From: an uncultured Methanobrevibacter sp.
Lineage (GTDB): Archaea; Methanobacteriota; Methanobacteria; Methanobacteriales; Methanobacteriaceae
Length of the DNA: 14,188 bases
Assembly: GCF_937906425.1 (NCBI RefSeq)
Contig: NZ_CALCYR010000048.1
Coordinates: 1 to 14,188, forward strand
Direction: 5' to 3'
The position numbers and the translations under genes are program-made. Shown here one piece after another: positions 6,552 to 14,082 of this stretch. Position 1 is the stretch's first letter. The number at the start of each line of letters is the position of its first letter. Under the pieces are notes generated by a model. The model was not told where the DNA came from and did not search any database. It saw only the letters and a program-made list of their open reading frames with translations.

Positions 6552-8159
6552 ATGGATAAAAAATATATTTTAGGTGCAGTTATTGCTGTAATTGCAATAA
6601 TTGTTGTTGCAGCTGCCGCTTTAGGTGGTGGAGGTACTGTACATGCTGATGATGAGTTAATAACCTGTGTTGCTGCTCATGGTGAAGAACCGGAATTTGG
6701 TTTTGACCCTATGCATGGATGGGGGTATCACGATTCAGGTACAGAACCACTTATACAAAGTACACTTCTTAAAAGAAATGCGGATAATGAATTTGTAAAT
6801 GATTTGGCTACTAATTATAGCATATCAGATGATTTAAAAACATATACAGTAAACATTCGTGATGATGTAAACTTCACAGATGGAACTAAATTAACTGCTG
6901 AAGATGTGGCCTTCTCATACAACACAGCAAAAGAATTTGGTGAAGGTGCAGATTTAAGTTCCATGAAAGAGGCTAAGGCAGATGGGGATTATAAAGTAGT
7001 ATTTAAGTTAGACAAGGCTGATTCTACATTCATCAATAAATTAACAGATGTCGGAATCGTTCCGGAAGCTAGCTATGATAATGAAACCTATGGTCAAAAT
7101 CCAATTGGTTCAGGACCTTATAAATTGGCTCAATGGGATAAAGGTCAACAATTCATTCTAGAAAAGAATACTGAATATTATGGTGAAGAGCCATACTTCA
7201 ACAAGATAACCAACCTTTTCCTTGATTCTGATGCAGCATTTGCAGCAGTTAAAAACGGAGATGTTGATATTGCTGAAGTGCCTGTTGCATATGCTAATGA
7301 AACTGTAGATGGATATCACTTGGAATATTTCGATTCCATTGATGTTCGTGGAATTTCATTACCTGTTCAAATGGATGAAGGTCAAGTAAGTGAAGATAAT
7401 ATTAGCATAGGTAATAATGTAACTGGTGATTCAGCAATAAGGGAAGCATTAGCAATTGGTATAGACAGACAAAAATTGGTTGATGGTTCATTAAACGGAT
7501 TTGGTAATATTTCATACACTGGTGTAGCTAATCAATTACCTTGGGCATTTGATGCAGGCTATGAGGATGGTCAAGTAGATGAAGCAAAGGCCCTTCTTGA
7601 AGAAGCTGGATGGGTAGACAGTGATAATGATGGAATCAGAGAAAAAGATGGGCAAAAAGCAGAATTCACTCTATATTACAAATCTTCTGCAACTGAAAGG
7701 CAAGCAATTGCAGTGGCTATTGCTGAACAAGCAAAAGAATTAGGTATTGAAATCACTCCTGAAGGTGCAAGTTGGGATGATATTGACCCTAACAAATATA
7801 GTCAGTCAGTTGTATGGGGATTCGGTTCTGCAGATCCATTCGAAATTGAACATCAATACGATTCAGAAGTTGCATGTGTTGGTTATGATAATCCTGGAGG
7901 ATTAAATGACTCCAGTGTTGATGCATTAATTGATACTGCTATGTCTCAAGACCTTAACAGTTCCTACAGCACTTGGTCTAAAGCTGCACAAGAGGCTACC
8001 TCACAAAACTCTTTCCTTTGGATTGGAACAATGGATTACACCTACTTTGTAAGTGATTCATTAGACATTTCAAACAGCACACACCTTATTTATCCTCATG
8101 GAGGAGACATTTGGGGTAATATCTACGATTGGAAACATATCAATGCAACCGAAGAATAA
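6552..8159 (+). CDS. ABC transporter substrate-binding protein, nickel/peptide (SBP_bac_5) family
   Basis: A 535-residue extracytoplasmic binding protein of the NikA/OppA/CntA family. Residues 5-24 are a hydrophobic segment after MDKK, acting as signal peptide or membrane anchor; V-H-A at 30-32 before DDE is a plausible cleavage site, and there is no lipobox cysteine. Family landmarks follow: PLIQSTLLKRNADNEFVNDLA, then YTVNIRDDVNFTDGTKLTAEDVAFSY, then NPIGSGPYKL and REALAIGIDRQKLVDG. Histidines 43, 55 and 60 (AHGEEPEF, MHGWGYHD) and a C-terminal His-rich stretch (HLIYPHGG) may contact metal or a metal chelate, which is inference. ATG at 6552 follows GAGGA at 6540-6544. It is the first gene of the transporter set and lies behind the NikR-like operator. 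Substrate could be nickel or a nickel/cobalt chelate; a peptide substrate cannot be excluded. Confidence 0.9.
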   Translation: MDKKYILGAVIAVIAIIVVAAAALGGGGTVHADDELITCVAAHGEEPEFGFDPMHGWGYHDSGTEPLIQSTLLKRNADNEFVNDLATNYSISDDLKTYTVNIRDDVNFTDGTKLTAEDVAFSYNTAKEFGEGADLSSMKEAKADGDYKVVFKLDKADSTFINKLTDVGIVPEASYDNETYGQNPIGSGPYKLAQWDKGQQFILEKNTEYYGEEPYFNKITNLFLDSDAAFAAVKNGDVDIAEVPVAYANETVDGYHLEYFDSIDVRGISLPVQMDEGQVSEDNISIGNNVTGDSAIREALAIGIDRQKLVDGSLNGFGNISYTGVANQLPWAFDAGYEDGQVDEAKALLEEAGWVDSDNDGIREKDGQKAEFTLYYKSSATERQAIAVAIAEQAKELGIEITPEGASWDDIDPNKYSQSVVWGFGSADPFEIEHQYDSEVACVGYDNPGGLNDSSVDALIDTAMSQDLNSSYSTWSKAAQEATSQNSFLWIGTMDYTYFVSDSLDISNSTHLIYPHGGDIWGNIYDWKHINATEE

Positions 8160-8170
8160 ATTATTTAATT

Positions 8171-8200
8171 AAAATGGTTTATTTTTTAATAAACCATTTT
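8171..8200 (+). terminator. Perfect 13-bp hairpin directly after the binding-protein gene
   Basis: AAAATGGTTTATT (8171-8183) pairs over its full length with AATAAACCATTTT (8188-8200) around a TTTT loop, and T-rich sequence follows. It begins 11 bases after the binding-protein stop codon. It may terminate most transcripts or protect the 3' end of the binding-protein mRNA, giving the usual excess of binding protein over permease. Confidence 0.75.
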
Positions 8201-8459
8201 TTAATAATTTTCAATGTTTTTGATAGTTTTAGGGTTTATATAATTTTTAGTTTTTTTTAATTTCTTAAATATTTTTTTTAGGATTTTTTAATATATTTAA
8301 AATTTTTTAAATAATTTTTTAGGATTTTTTAAATGTCTTTAAGTTTTTAGGCATTTTCAATATTCTTAATTAATTTTTTTAAATATTTTAAAGAATTATT
8401 TAAAGAATTTTTTTTATATTTACAAATTTTATTCTTTTTTTTAAAAAAGTGAGAGAGAG
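8201..8459 (+). promoter_or_regulatory. AT-rich spacer with candidate internal promoters for the permease genes
   Basis: This spacer contains TTTATATAAT at 8235-8244 and TTTTATATTTAC at 8412-8423, both acceptable TATA boxes. The second would start transcription about 20 bases before the permease start codon. A partly repeated segment with AGGATTTTTTAA at 8280 and 8321 (41-bp offset) is also present. No coding sequence was found. The permease genes may therefore be transcribed both by read-through of the hairpin and from their own promoter. Confidence 0.45.
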
Positions 8460-9455
8460 TTGATTAAAATTAATAGCAAAAAATTGGCTAAATTTTTAGG
8501 ATTTAAAGCAATACGTTTACTAATTCTATTGGTTGTTATTGCTGCTATCAGTTTTATAATGGTACAATTATCTCCTATTGATCCTGTTAAAGCCTATCTT
8601 GGTCAGAGAATTGTAAGTCAAGAACAATTGGCTATTATAGGACAATATTGGGGAACAGATTTATCATTGAGTGAAAGAGTCTTAGGTTGGCTTCAAACTT
8701 TGGCCTCTGGAAGTATGGGCTTTTCATTGATTTACAGAATCCCTGTAACAGAAGTCATTATGCAAAAGTTTACCGCTTCATTAACCCTTATGGTGGTTTC
8801 ATGGGTAATTTCTGCAGTTGTCGGTTTTGGTTTAGGTGTGCTTGCAGGTGCAAAGGAAGGTAGTTGGATTGACAAGGTAATTAAAACCTACTGTTACATT
8901 TTGCAATCTTCTCCGACCTTTTGGATCGGTCTGGTTTTATTGATGGTTTTTTCAGTTTATCTGGGTTGGTTCCCAATAGGACTTTCAGTTCCTATTGGAC
9001 AGTTATCTGACACTGTAACCTTTTGGCAGTGGTTATATAGGCTGATATTGCCTGCAGTAACATTAAGCATTGTAGGTATTGCTTCCCTAACAATGTATAC
9101 TCGTGATAAGCTTATAAATGTTAAAAAAAGTGATTATTTCCTATTTGCACAGGCTAGAGGAGAAAGCTTTTGGGGGATAATTAAAAATCATGGGATAAGA
9201 AACATATTGATTCCTGCAATTACTATTCAATTCATGTCCTTCAATGAATTATTTGGTGGAACAATTCTTGTGGAACAGGTATTTGCATATCCAGGTATTG
9301 GTCAGGCAACTGTGGCTGCAGGATTGAGATCAGATGTTCCATTGTTGTTGGGGATTGTGATTATAAGTACAATATTTGTTTTTACAGGAAATTTTATTGC
9401 TGATTTGATATACAAATATGTGGACCCAAGATTGAGAGGTGAGGATGATGACTGA
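8460..9455 (+). CDS. Nickel/peptide ABC transporter permease (NikB/OppB type)
   Basis: A 331-residue inner-membrane permease of the DppB/OppB/NikB class. About six membrane segments can be seen: residues 18-38, 104-130, 145-170, 193-212, about 250-262 and 284-310. The N-terminal SPIDPVKAYLG and the C-terminal DPRLRG are class signatures. The cytoplasmic EAA loop that docks to the ATPases is at about residues 229-249 (QARGESFWGIIKNHGIRN). The start is a TTG at 8460 behind a weak GAGAG-type site; the next in-frame methionine is inside the first membrane segment, so the TTG start is needed. The gene overlaps the following permease gene, indicating translational coupling. Specificity cannot be read from the permease itself. 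Confidence 0.92.
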   Translation: MIKINSKKLAKFLGFKAIRLLILLVVIAAISFIMVQLSPIDPVKAYLGQRIVSQEQLAIIGQYWGTDLSLSERVLGWLQTLASGSMGFSLIYRIPVTEVIMQKFTASLTLMVVSWVISAVVGFGLGVLAGAKEGSWIDKVIKTYCYILQSSPTFWIGLVLLMVFSVYLGWFPIGLSVPIGQLSDTVTFWQWLYRLILPAVTLSIVGIASLTMYTRDKLINVKKSDYFLFAQARGESFWGIIKNHGIRNILIPAITIQFMSFNELFGGTILVEQVFAYPGIGQATVAAGLRSDVPLLLGIVIISTIFVFTGNFIADLIYKYVDPRLRGEDDD

Positions 9456-10299
9456 AAGTCCATGGTATAATAAGGGTCTTTTTAGTTCATTGAACCTAAG
9501 GCAAAAGACAATATTGACAATAGCCCTTACAGGTTTGGTCTTGTTGCTTATTTTTATTAGCGGGATGTTTATTGATGTCAATATAACTACAGATTTTTCA
9601 TCAAGGATGTGTTCTCCATCTTTTGATCATATTTTTGGTACTGATTGGATGGGTAGAGATATGTTTACCCGTACAATAAAAGGTTTAAGTCTAAGTATTG
9701 TAATAGGAATAGGTGCTTCTATAATTTCCAGTGTAATTGCTACAATATTGGCTTTTGTGGCAAGTGTAAACAAATATTTCGATGAATTTGTGTCATGGTT
9801 GATCGATCTCTTTGCTTCTGTACCTCATATACTGTTGATTATGATGATATCCATTGCATTGGGTAAAGGTGCTTTTGGTGTAATAATGGCAGTTGCATTT
9901 TCCCATTGGGTAAATTTAACAAGGGTTCTTCGGGCTGAAGTATTGCAAATCAACACATCTGAATATGTGGCATTATCCGGAAAATTAGGCAGAAGCAAAT
10001 TATGGATTGCCAAGGAGCATATCTTGCCTTTGGTTTTGTCCCAGATATTTGTTGGAACATTGCTTGTATTCCCACATGCAATTATGCATGAGGCAAGTGT
10101 AACATTTTTAGGATTTGGTCTATCACCGCATGAGCCAGCTATAGGTATAATCTTATCCGAATCAATGTCATATCTTGCCATGGGTGCTTGGTGGTTGGCA
10201 TTTTTCCCAGGTCTTGCATTATTGATAGTTGTCCTATTGTTTGATATTATTGGAGACAATTTAAAACGTTTACTTGATCCTGGAGAAGCAAATAACTAA
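9448..10299 (+). CDS. Nickel/peptide ABC transporter permease (NikC/OppC type)
   Basis: A 283-residue permease of the DppC/OppC/NikC class that would form the translocation pore with the preceding NikB-type protein. Features are an N-terminal membrane segment (about residues 22-45), the class motif FGTDWMGRDMFTR (about 67-79), four to five further membrane segments, and the EAA loop SEYVALSGKLGRSKLWIAKE in the middle third. Three in-frame starts are available: GTG 9439, ATG 9445 and ATG 9448. I choose 9448 because GGTGA at 9438-9442 gives normal spacing only to that codon. The gene overlaps the end of the NikB-type gene by 8 bases, and an 11-base gap separates it from the first ATPase gene. 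Confidence 0.92.
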   Translation: MTESPWYNKGLFSSLNLRQKTILTIALTGLVLLLIFISGMFIDVNITTDFSSRMCSPSFDHIFGTDWMGRDMFTRTIKGLSLSIVIGIGASIISSVIATILAFVASVNKYFDEFVSWLIDLFASVPHILLIMMISIALGKGAFGVIMAVAFSHWVNLTRVLRAEVLQINTSEYVALSGKLGRSKLWIAKEHILPLVLSQIFVGTLLVFPHAIMHEASVTFLGFGLSPHEPAIGIILSESMSYLAMGAWWLAFFPGLALLIVVLLFDIIGDNLKRLLDPGEANN

Positions 10300-10310
10300 T
10301 TGGTGGTATT

Positions 10311-11258
10311 ATGGAAAAATTATTGGAAGTGAATAATCTGTCAATCTCCTTTACACAATATGTCCAGGGATTGAATAGGCATGAGCTAAAGGTAATTTCT
10401 GATTTATCAATTGATGTTGGTGAAGGTGAAATAGTTGCTGTCTTAGGGTCCAGTGGTTCAGGTAAAAGTCTTTTGGCACATTCTATATTAGGTATTTTAC
10501 CTTATAATTCGCATACAAGTGGTGAAATCAAGTATAAGGGGGAAACATTAAATCAGGAAATTAAAGAAAAGTTAAGAGGTAAAGAAATATGTTTAATTCC
10601 ACAATCAGTAAATTTCTTGGACCCTCTTATGAAAGTGTCAGAGCAGGCCATTGGTGAATGTAAGGATGATAAGGAACATGATTTGAAAAAATTAAGGCAA
10701 AGGGAAGTTTTCAGCAGATATGGATTGGATGAAAGTGTTGATGAATTATATCCTTTTGAGTTGTCTGGAGGGATGGCAAGGAAAGTCCTTTTATCAACTG
10801 CATTGCTCCACGATCCTGATTTGTTGATTGCTGATGAGCCGACTCCGGGGCTTGATGCTAAAAGTGTTGAGGAAACCATTGAGGATATAAAAAATCTGAA
10901 GGAACATGGAAAGGGTGTGTTGCTGATTACCCATGAAATTGATGTTGCCTTAAAGACTGCAGACAGGATTGCAATATTTTATTCAGGTTATGTGATTGAG
11001 ATAAATGATGTGAAAAACTTTAAAAATTCAGAAAATTTGTTGCACCCCTATTCCAAAGCCCTAATCGAGGCATTGCCTAGAAATGGGTTTAAATTAACTG
11101 AAGGGGTTCAGCCATTGGAGGAAGTTTCTGGATGTCCATATTATGAGAATTGCCCAATATGTTTGGAGAAATGTAAGGATAATAAACCGAAGCTTCTTGA
11201 ATATAATGGCATAATGATAAGGTGTTTTAATTTTAAGGAGGTTAATGATGAATCTTGA
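10311..11258 (+). CDS. Nickel/peptide ABC transporter ATP-binding protein (NikD/DppD type)
   Basis: A 315-residue ABC ATPase with every nucleotide-binding motif intact: Walker A GSSGSGKS at 46-53, Q-loop Gln98, signature LSGGM at 151-155, Walker B LLIADE at 171-176 and switch His208. The C-terminal 70 residues are the extension typical of Opp/Dpp/Nik ATPases, starting HPYSKALIEALP. They hold a cysteine cluster (Cys275, Cys281, Cys284, Cys288, Cys305); in some DppD proteins this region binds a [4Fe-4S] cluster. ATG at 10311 follows GGTGG at 10302-10306. The 3' end overlaps the start of the second ATPase gene, so the two are translationally coupled and probably form a heterodimer. Confidence 0.93.
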   Translation: MEKLLEVNNLSISFTQYVQGLNRHELKVISDLSIDVGEGEIVAVLGSSGSGKSLLAHSILGILPYNSHTSGEIKYKGETLNQEIKEKLRGKEICLIPQSVNFLDPLMKVSEQAIGECKDDKEHDLKKLRQREVFSRYGLDESVDELYPFELSGGMARKVLLSTALLHDPDLLIADEPTPGLDAKSVEETIEDIKNLKEHGKGVLLITHEIDVALKTADRIAIFYSGYVIEINDVKNFKNSENLLHPYSKALIEALPRNGFKLTEGVQPLEEVSGCPYYENCPICLEKCKDNKPKLLEYNGIMIRCFNFKEVNDES

Positions 11259-11859
11259 AGCAAAGAATATTTCCTTTTCATATAATAAGAAAAGACCTGT
11301 ATTAAAGGATATTTCATTATCACTTGATTCCAATCAGATAATCGGTTTGATTGGAGATAGTGGAAGTGGTAAAAGTACCTTATGTAAAATTATCTCAGGG
11401 TATATTCAAAATTATTCGGGTAAAGTTCTCCTTGATGGTAAGGAAATTTCTTCTAAGGGATTCTCCCCTGTCCAATTGATCTTTCAACATCCTGAAAAGA
11501 CAATGAATCCTAAATGGAAGATGGAAAAGGTGTTGGAAGAATCCTGGTTTCCTCCTCAGGATTTGAAGGATACCTTTGGTCTTAAGGATAATTGGTTAAG
11601 TCGTTGGCCTAGTGAACTTTCAGGTGGAGAACTGCAACGTTTCAGCATATTGAGAGCCTTAAATCCAAAAACAAGGTTTATAATAGCTGATGAGATAAGT
11701 ACTATGCTTGATGCAGTAACTCAAGTGCAAATATGGGAAGCACTTATTGGTCATTGTAAGGCTAATGATATTGGTATTTTAGCGGTTAGTCATGATATTG
11801 AATTGCTTGAGGTTATTTGTGATGACATTTTGTATTTTAATGAAATAAATCACATTTAA
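11248..11859 (+). CDS. Nickel/peptide ABC transporter ATP-binding protein (NikE/DppF type, short)
   Basis: A 203-residue second ABC ATPase. It has Walker A GDSGSGKST at 36-44, Q-loop Gln80 (IFQHPEK), signature LSGGE at 124-128, Walker B FIIADE at 144-149 and switch His182. It stops soon after the last catalytic motif and lacks the C-terminal extension of the partner ATPase, so it is shorter than typical NikE/DppF proteins (usually about 250 or more residues); all catalytic elements remain. ATG 11248 is preferred over ATG 11245 because GGAGG at 11237-11241 is better spaced. The gene overlaps the preceding ATPase gene by 11 bases. The region containing its stop codon resembles a degenerate copy of the 41-bp repeat that follows. 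Confidence 0.92.
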   Translation: MNLEAKNISFSYNKKRPVLKDISLSLDSNQIIGLIGDSGSGKSTLCKIISGYIQNYSGKVLLDGKEISSKGFSPVQLIFQHPEKTMNPKWKMEKVLEESWFPPQDLKDTFGLKDNWLSRWPSELSGGELQRFSILRALNPKTRFIIADEISTMLDAVTQVQIWEALIGHCKANDIGILAVSHDIELLEVICDDILYFNEINHI

Positions 11860-11880
11860 TATCTTTTTTTTAATATTTGA

Positions 11881-12003
11881 GGATATTTGTCATGTTTAAT
11901 GTCTTTTTTATTTTTTAAGGGGGATATTTGTCATGTTTAATGTCTTTTTTATTTTTTAAGGAGGATATTTGTCATGTTTAATGTCTTTTTTATTTTTTAA
12001 GGA
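11881..12003 (+). repeat. Three 41-bp tandem repeats, each with a ribosome-binding-like site and an 8-codon micro-ORF
   Basis: The unit GGATATTTGTCATGTTTAAT followed by GTC, a T-rich stretch and TTAAGG starts at 11881, 11922 and 11963. Each copy contains ATG at 11892, 11933 or 11974, opening an identical frame for MFNVFFIF and ending in TAA. The stop runs straight into the GGGGG or GGAGG of the next unit. A diverged fourth copy (CACATTTAATATC and following T run) covers the stop codon of the upstream ATPase gene. The units lie between that gene and the acetyltransferase gene. Confidence 0.85.
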
Positions 12004-12037
12004 TGATTAAATTTTTATATCTTTAACTGGGGATAAT

Positions 12038-12562
12038 ATGAGTTTTTTAATTAAGGAAATATCTGATGATGATGAAACTAAGATTAAAATTAGAAATTTT
12101 TTATTTTCTCAAATAAGAAGTGAATACGGTTATGGTTATGTTCCATCTTATCATAAAGATATAATTGATTTAAATAAGTATTATATAGATTCCAGTAAAA
12201 ATAACTTGTTTTTCATTGAGAATGATTATAATAAGATTATAGCGACTATTGCGGTAAGGCCTTATGATAAGGACTTTGCAAAGTTTAAGAATTTATATAA
12301 TAAGGAATCTACAGCAAGCATTTGGAGATTATTTGTGGATAAGCCCTATAGGCGTTGTGGTTTTGCAAGCAAATTATACAATATTGTTGAAAGATTCTGC
12401 TGTGAAAATGATTTCAAGGAAATTTATCTGCACACTCATAAAAATCTTGAAGCGGGATTTCACTTTTGGAAAAAGCAAGGTTTTCAAGTTACTTGGGATA
12501 CAAATAACAATCTTCAAACTGTGCATATGATTAAAAATTTAAATTCTAAGATTTGTGATTAA
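12038..12562 (+). CDS. GNAT family N-acetyltransferase
   Basis: A 174-residue soluble protein with the GNAT fold. The acetyl-CoA pyrophosphate loop is RRCGFA at residues 105-110, preceded by the strand ASIWRLFVDKPY and followed by the helix SKLYNIVERF. The C-terminal motif B region (EIYLHTHKNLEAGFHFWKKQGF, about 118-139) is also typical. The acyl acceptor cannot be predicted; distant relatives acetylate amines of small molecules or proteins. ATG at 12038 follows GGGGAT at 12029-12034. Placed between a nickel-type transporter and a nicotianamine-synthase-family gene, it could modify a metallophore or protect from one, but this is inference from position only. Its AT content is somewhat higher than that of the transporter genes. 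Confidence 0.88.
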   Translation: MSFLIKEISDDDETKIKIRNFLFSQIRSEYGYGYVPSYHKDIIDLNKYYIDSSKNNLFFIENDYNKIIATIAVRPYDKDFAKFKNLYNKESTASIWRLFVDKPYRRCGFASKLYNIVERFCCENDFKEIYLHTHKNLEAGFHFWKKQGFQVTWDTNNNLQTVHMIKNLNSKICD

Positions 12563-12585
12563 ATAGAATCTAAATATTCTTTTAA

Positions 12586-12693
12586 AAATTTAGTTTAATG
12601 TAATTTTTATGGATTTTTGGTGTATTTATGAGTTGTTATAAATTTGGTTTAATGTAATTTTTATGGATTTTGGGTGTATTTATGAGTTGTTAT
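12586..12693 (+). repeat. 54-bp tandem duplication covering the start of the nicotianamine synthase gene
   Basis: A 54-base unit containing AGTTTAATGTAATTTTTATG and then a GGTG site and ATGAGTTGTTATAA occurs twice, at about 12586-12639 and 12640-12693, with a few substitutions. The second copy supplies the real ribosome binding site and first codons (ATG 12682). The first copy carries a matching site and ATG at 12628 that opens a 9-codon frame, MSCYKFGLM, closed by TAA at 12655-12657. Confidence 0.85.
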
Positions 12694-13503
12694 AAGTATT
12701 GGGGAAAAATTGAAGAAATTGCAAATCAGTTATCAGGCTATAGTGATTTGGATAATATAGGCATATCTGCATTGGATAGTACTGACATTGATGAGATTAC
12801 AAAAATATTGGATGAAATCGAAGTTATTGCTCATGATAAGGAAATTGACTTTGACTCTGCAAAGCATATTCTTGATGATGAGAAGATGAATAATGCATTG
12901 AAGTTAATTAGGAAATTCTATGTTTATATTGGTGCAAGACTTGAAAGAGAAAATGCCTTAAAAATATTGGAATCAGATAATCCTAAGGAAGTTTTAGACT
13001 CTTTCCATTTCTATGATCGTTATATTGGGCTTATAGAAAATGAAATGCAATTGGCTAAATTCGATGAAAATAAGACATTTGTTTTTTTAGGCAGTGGGCC
13101 ATTGCCTTTAACCTTAATAATGTTTAATATGGTCACAAATTGTAAGGGAATAGGCATTGAGCAAGATGAGGAAGTTGCAGAATTGTCAAGAAAAGTTTTA
13201 AATAAATTAGGTCTTGATGAAGATATTAGCATTATTACTGGTGATGAAAAGACAATTGCTGATTTGGATTATGATATTCTAATGATTGCAGCATTTGCAG
13301 AACCTAAAGATAGGGTATTTTCTACTGTTTGGGATATTGTAGATGAAAAAACTCCTGTTCTTTATAGGACTTATTCCGGTATGAGAGCTATTTTGTATTC
13401 TCCTGTAACTGAAAAAGACACCAGAGGATTTCATAAGGAAGTTATGCTACTTCCTAAAGGAAAAACTAATAACACTTCGGTTTTAATTAGAAAAATTCTT
13501 TAA
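12682..13503 (+). CDS. Nicotianamine synthase family protein (metallophore biosynthesis)
   Basis: A 273-residue protein of the nicotianamine synthase family. Known members join aminocarboxypropyl groups from S-adenosylmethionine into metal chelators; the Methanothermobacter enzyme makes thermonicotianamine from two such groups plus glutamate. An N-terminal helical domain (about 1-125) includes ARLERENALKIL (85-96) and HFYDRYIGLIENE (109-121), with acidic and tyrosine residues where the family keeps its catalytic ones. A Rossmann methyltransferase-like domain follows, with the hallmark FLGSGPLPLT at 135-144 and acidic strand end GIEQDEEV at 158-165 for SAM. I choose ATG 12682, five bases after GGTG at 12673-12676, over an upstream in-frame TTG at 12670. 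It follows a nickel-type importer and a GNAT gene. No opine dehydrogenase or histidine racemase is in the window, so a nicotianamine-like rather than staphylopine-like product is favoured. Confidence 0.9.
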   Translation: MSCYKYWGKIEEIANQLSGYSDLDNIGISALDSTDIDEITKILDEIEVIAHDKEIDFDSAKHILDDEKMNNALKLIRKFYVYIGARLERENALKILESDNPKEVLDSFHFYDRYIGLIENEMQLAKFDENKTFVFLGSGPLPLTLIMFNMVTNCKGIGIEQDEEVAELSRKVLNKLGLDEDISIITGDEKTIADLDYDILMIAAFAEPKDRVFSTVWDIVDEKTPVLYRTYSGMRAILYSPVTEKDTRGFHKEVMLLPKGKTNNTSVLIRKIL

Positions 13504-13689
13504 TTAAATCTTATTTTTTCTTTTTCATATTGTTTTCATTGTTTTTATTGTTTTTACTTTTTTATTTTTTTTCTATTTTTTTATTTTTACTTTTTAATCG
13601 GATATTGTTTCATTATTATAAAAATTTATTAATCTTAAAAATCATATATAATATAACAATGTTTTATTACTTATTTTTGAGGGATTATT
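13504..13689 (+). promoter_or_regulatory. Terminator-like T tracts followed by TATA boxes for the last gene
   Basis: T-rich sequence at about 13510-13595 can terminate the nicotianamine synthase transcript. Two TATA candidates follow: TTATAAAAATTTA at 13616-13628 and CATATATAATATA at 13643-13655. They would start transcription roughly 45 or 15 bases before the ATG at 13690. The last gene is therefore probably a separate transcription unit. Confidence 0.55.
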
Positions 13690-14082
13690 ATGGATTTGGA
13701 CGTAAATGAAGTAGTTAAAAAAATAGAAGAATATAGGGAAACTAAAAGTTGTTCACAAGCTACTTTAATGGGTATTTGTGATGTTGCAGGTTTGCCTACC
13801 GAGGAATTGGCGCTTTTAGCTAAAGGATTCTCTGGAGGAATTGGGGGAACATTCTCTGAAGGAACCTGTGGTGCAGTAACCGGTGCAGTTATGGCTTTAG
13901 GCCTGCTTGGTGAAGACGAAGGTCAAATCATTAAGGCATCTAAGAAATTATTCAATGAATTTAAAGAACAATATGGCTCTGTAACTTGTGGATACATTTC
14001 AAAAGATGGTGATGACAAGTCTCCATGTGTTGAAGTATGTTTATTTGCAGGTGAAAAGGTCTGTGAATATTTAAAAGAATAA
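13690..14082 (+). CDS. C_GCAxxG_C_C family cysteine-rich protein
   Basis: A 130-residue protein of the C_GCAxxG_C_C family, a predicted redox or metal-cluster protein group common in anaerobes, without a proven reaction. The seven cysteines are at 21, 30, 60, 100, 113, 117 and 125. The central motif reads GTCGAVTGAVMALG around residues 58-71, preceded by a glycine-rich turn (FSGGIGGTFSEG). The last cysteine group, C113-x3-C117 and C125, closes the family pattern. ATG at 13690 follows TGAGGGA at 13679-13685. It has no signal peptide; the alanine/glycine helix around residues 60-73 may be buried or membrane-associated. Any link to the metal-uptake block upstream is only by proximity. Confidence 0.88.
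   Translation: MDLDVNEVVKKIEEYRETKSCSQATLMGICDVAGLPTEELALLAKGFSGGIGGTFSEGTCGAVTGAVMALGLLGEDEGQIIKASKKLFNEFKEQYGSVTCGYISKDGDDKSPCVEVCLFAGEKVCEYLKE

Noticed and set aside
9825..10259. 144-codon open frame antisense to the second permease
   Set aside because: Shadow of the real gene; its strand-opposite frame is a known by-product of codon bias, with no family resemblance or start signals.
6552..11859. Pure oligopeptide transporter interpretation
   Set aside because: Not excluded, but the NikR-like operator and the linked nicotianamine synthase family gene make a metal or metal-chelate substrate more likely.
12682..13503. Staphylopine/pseudopaline-type opine pathway
   Set aside because: No opine dehydrogenase or histidine racemase gene is present in the window; archaeal members are known to make nicotianamine-like products, so the broader family name is used.
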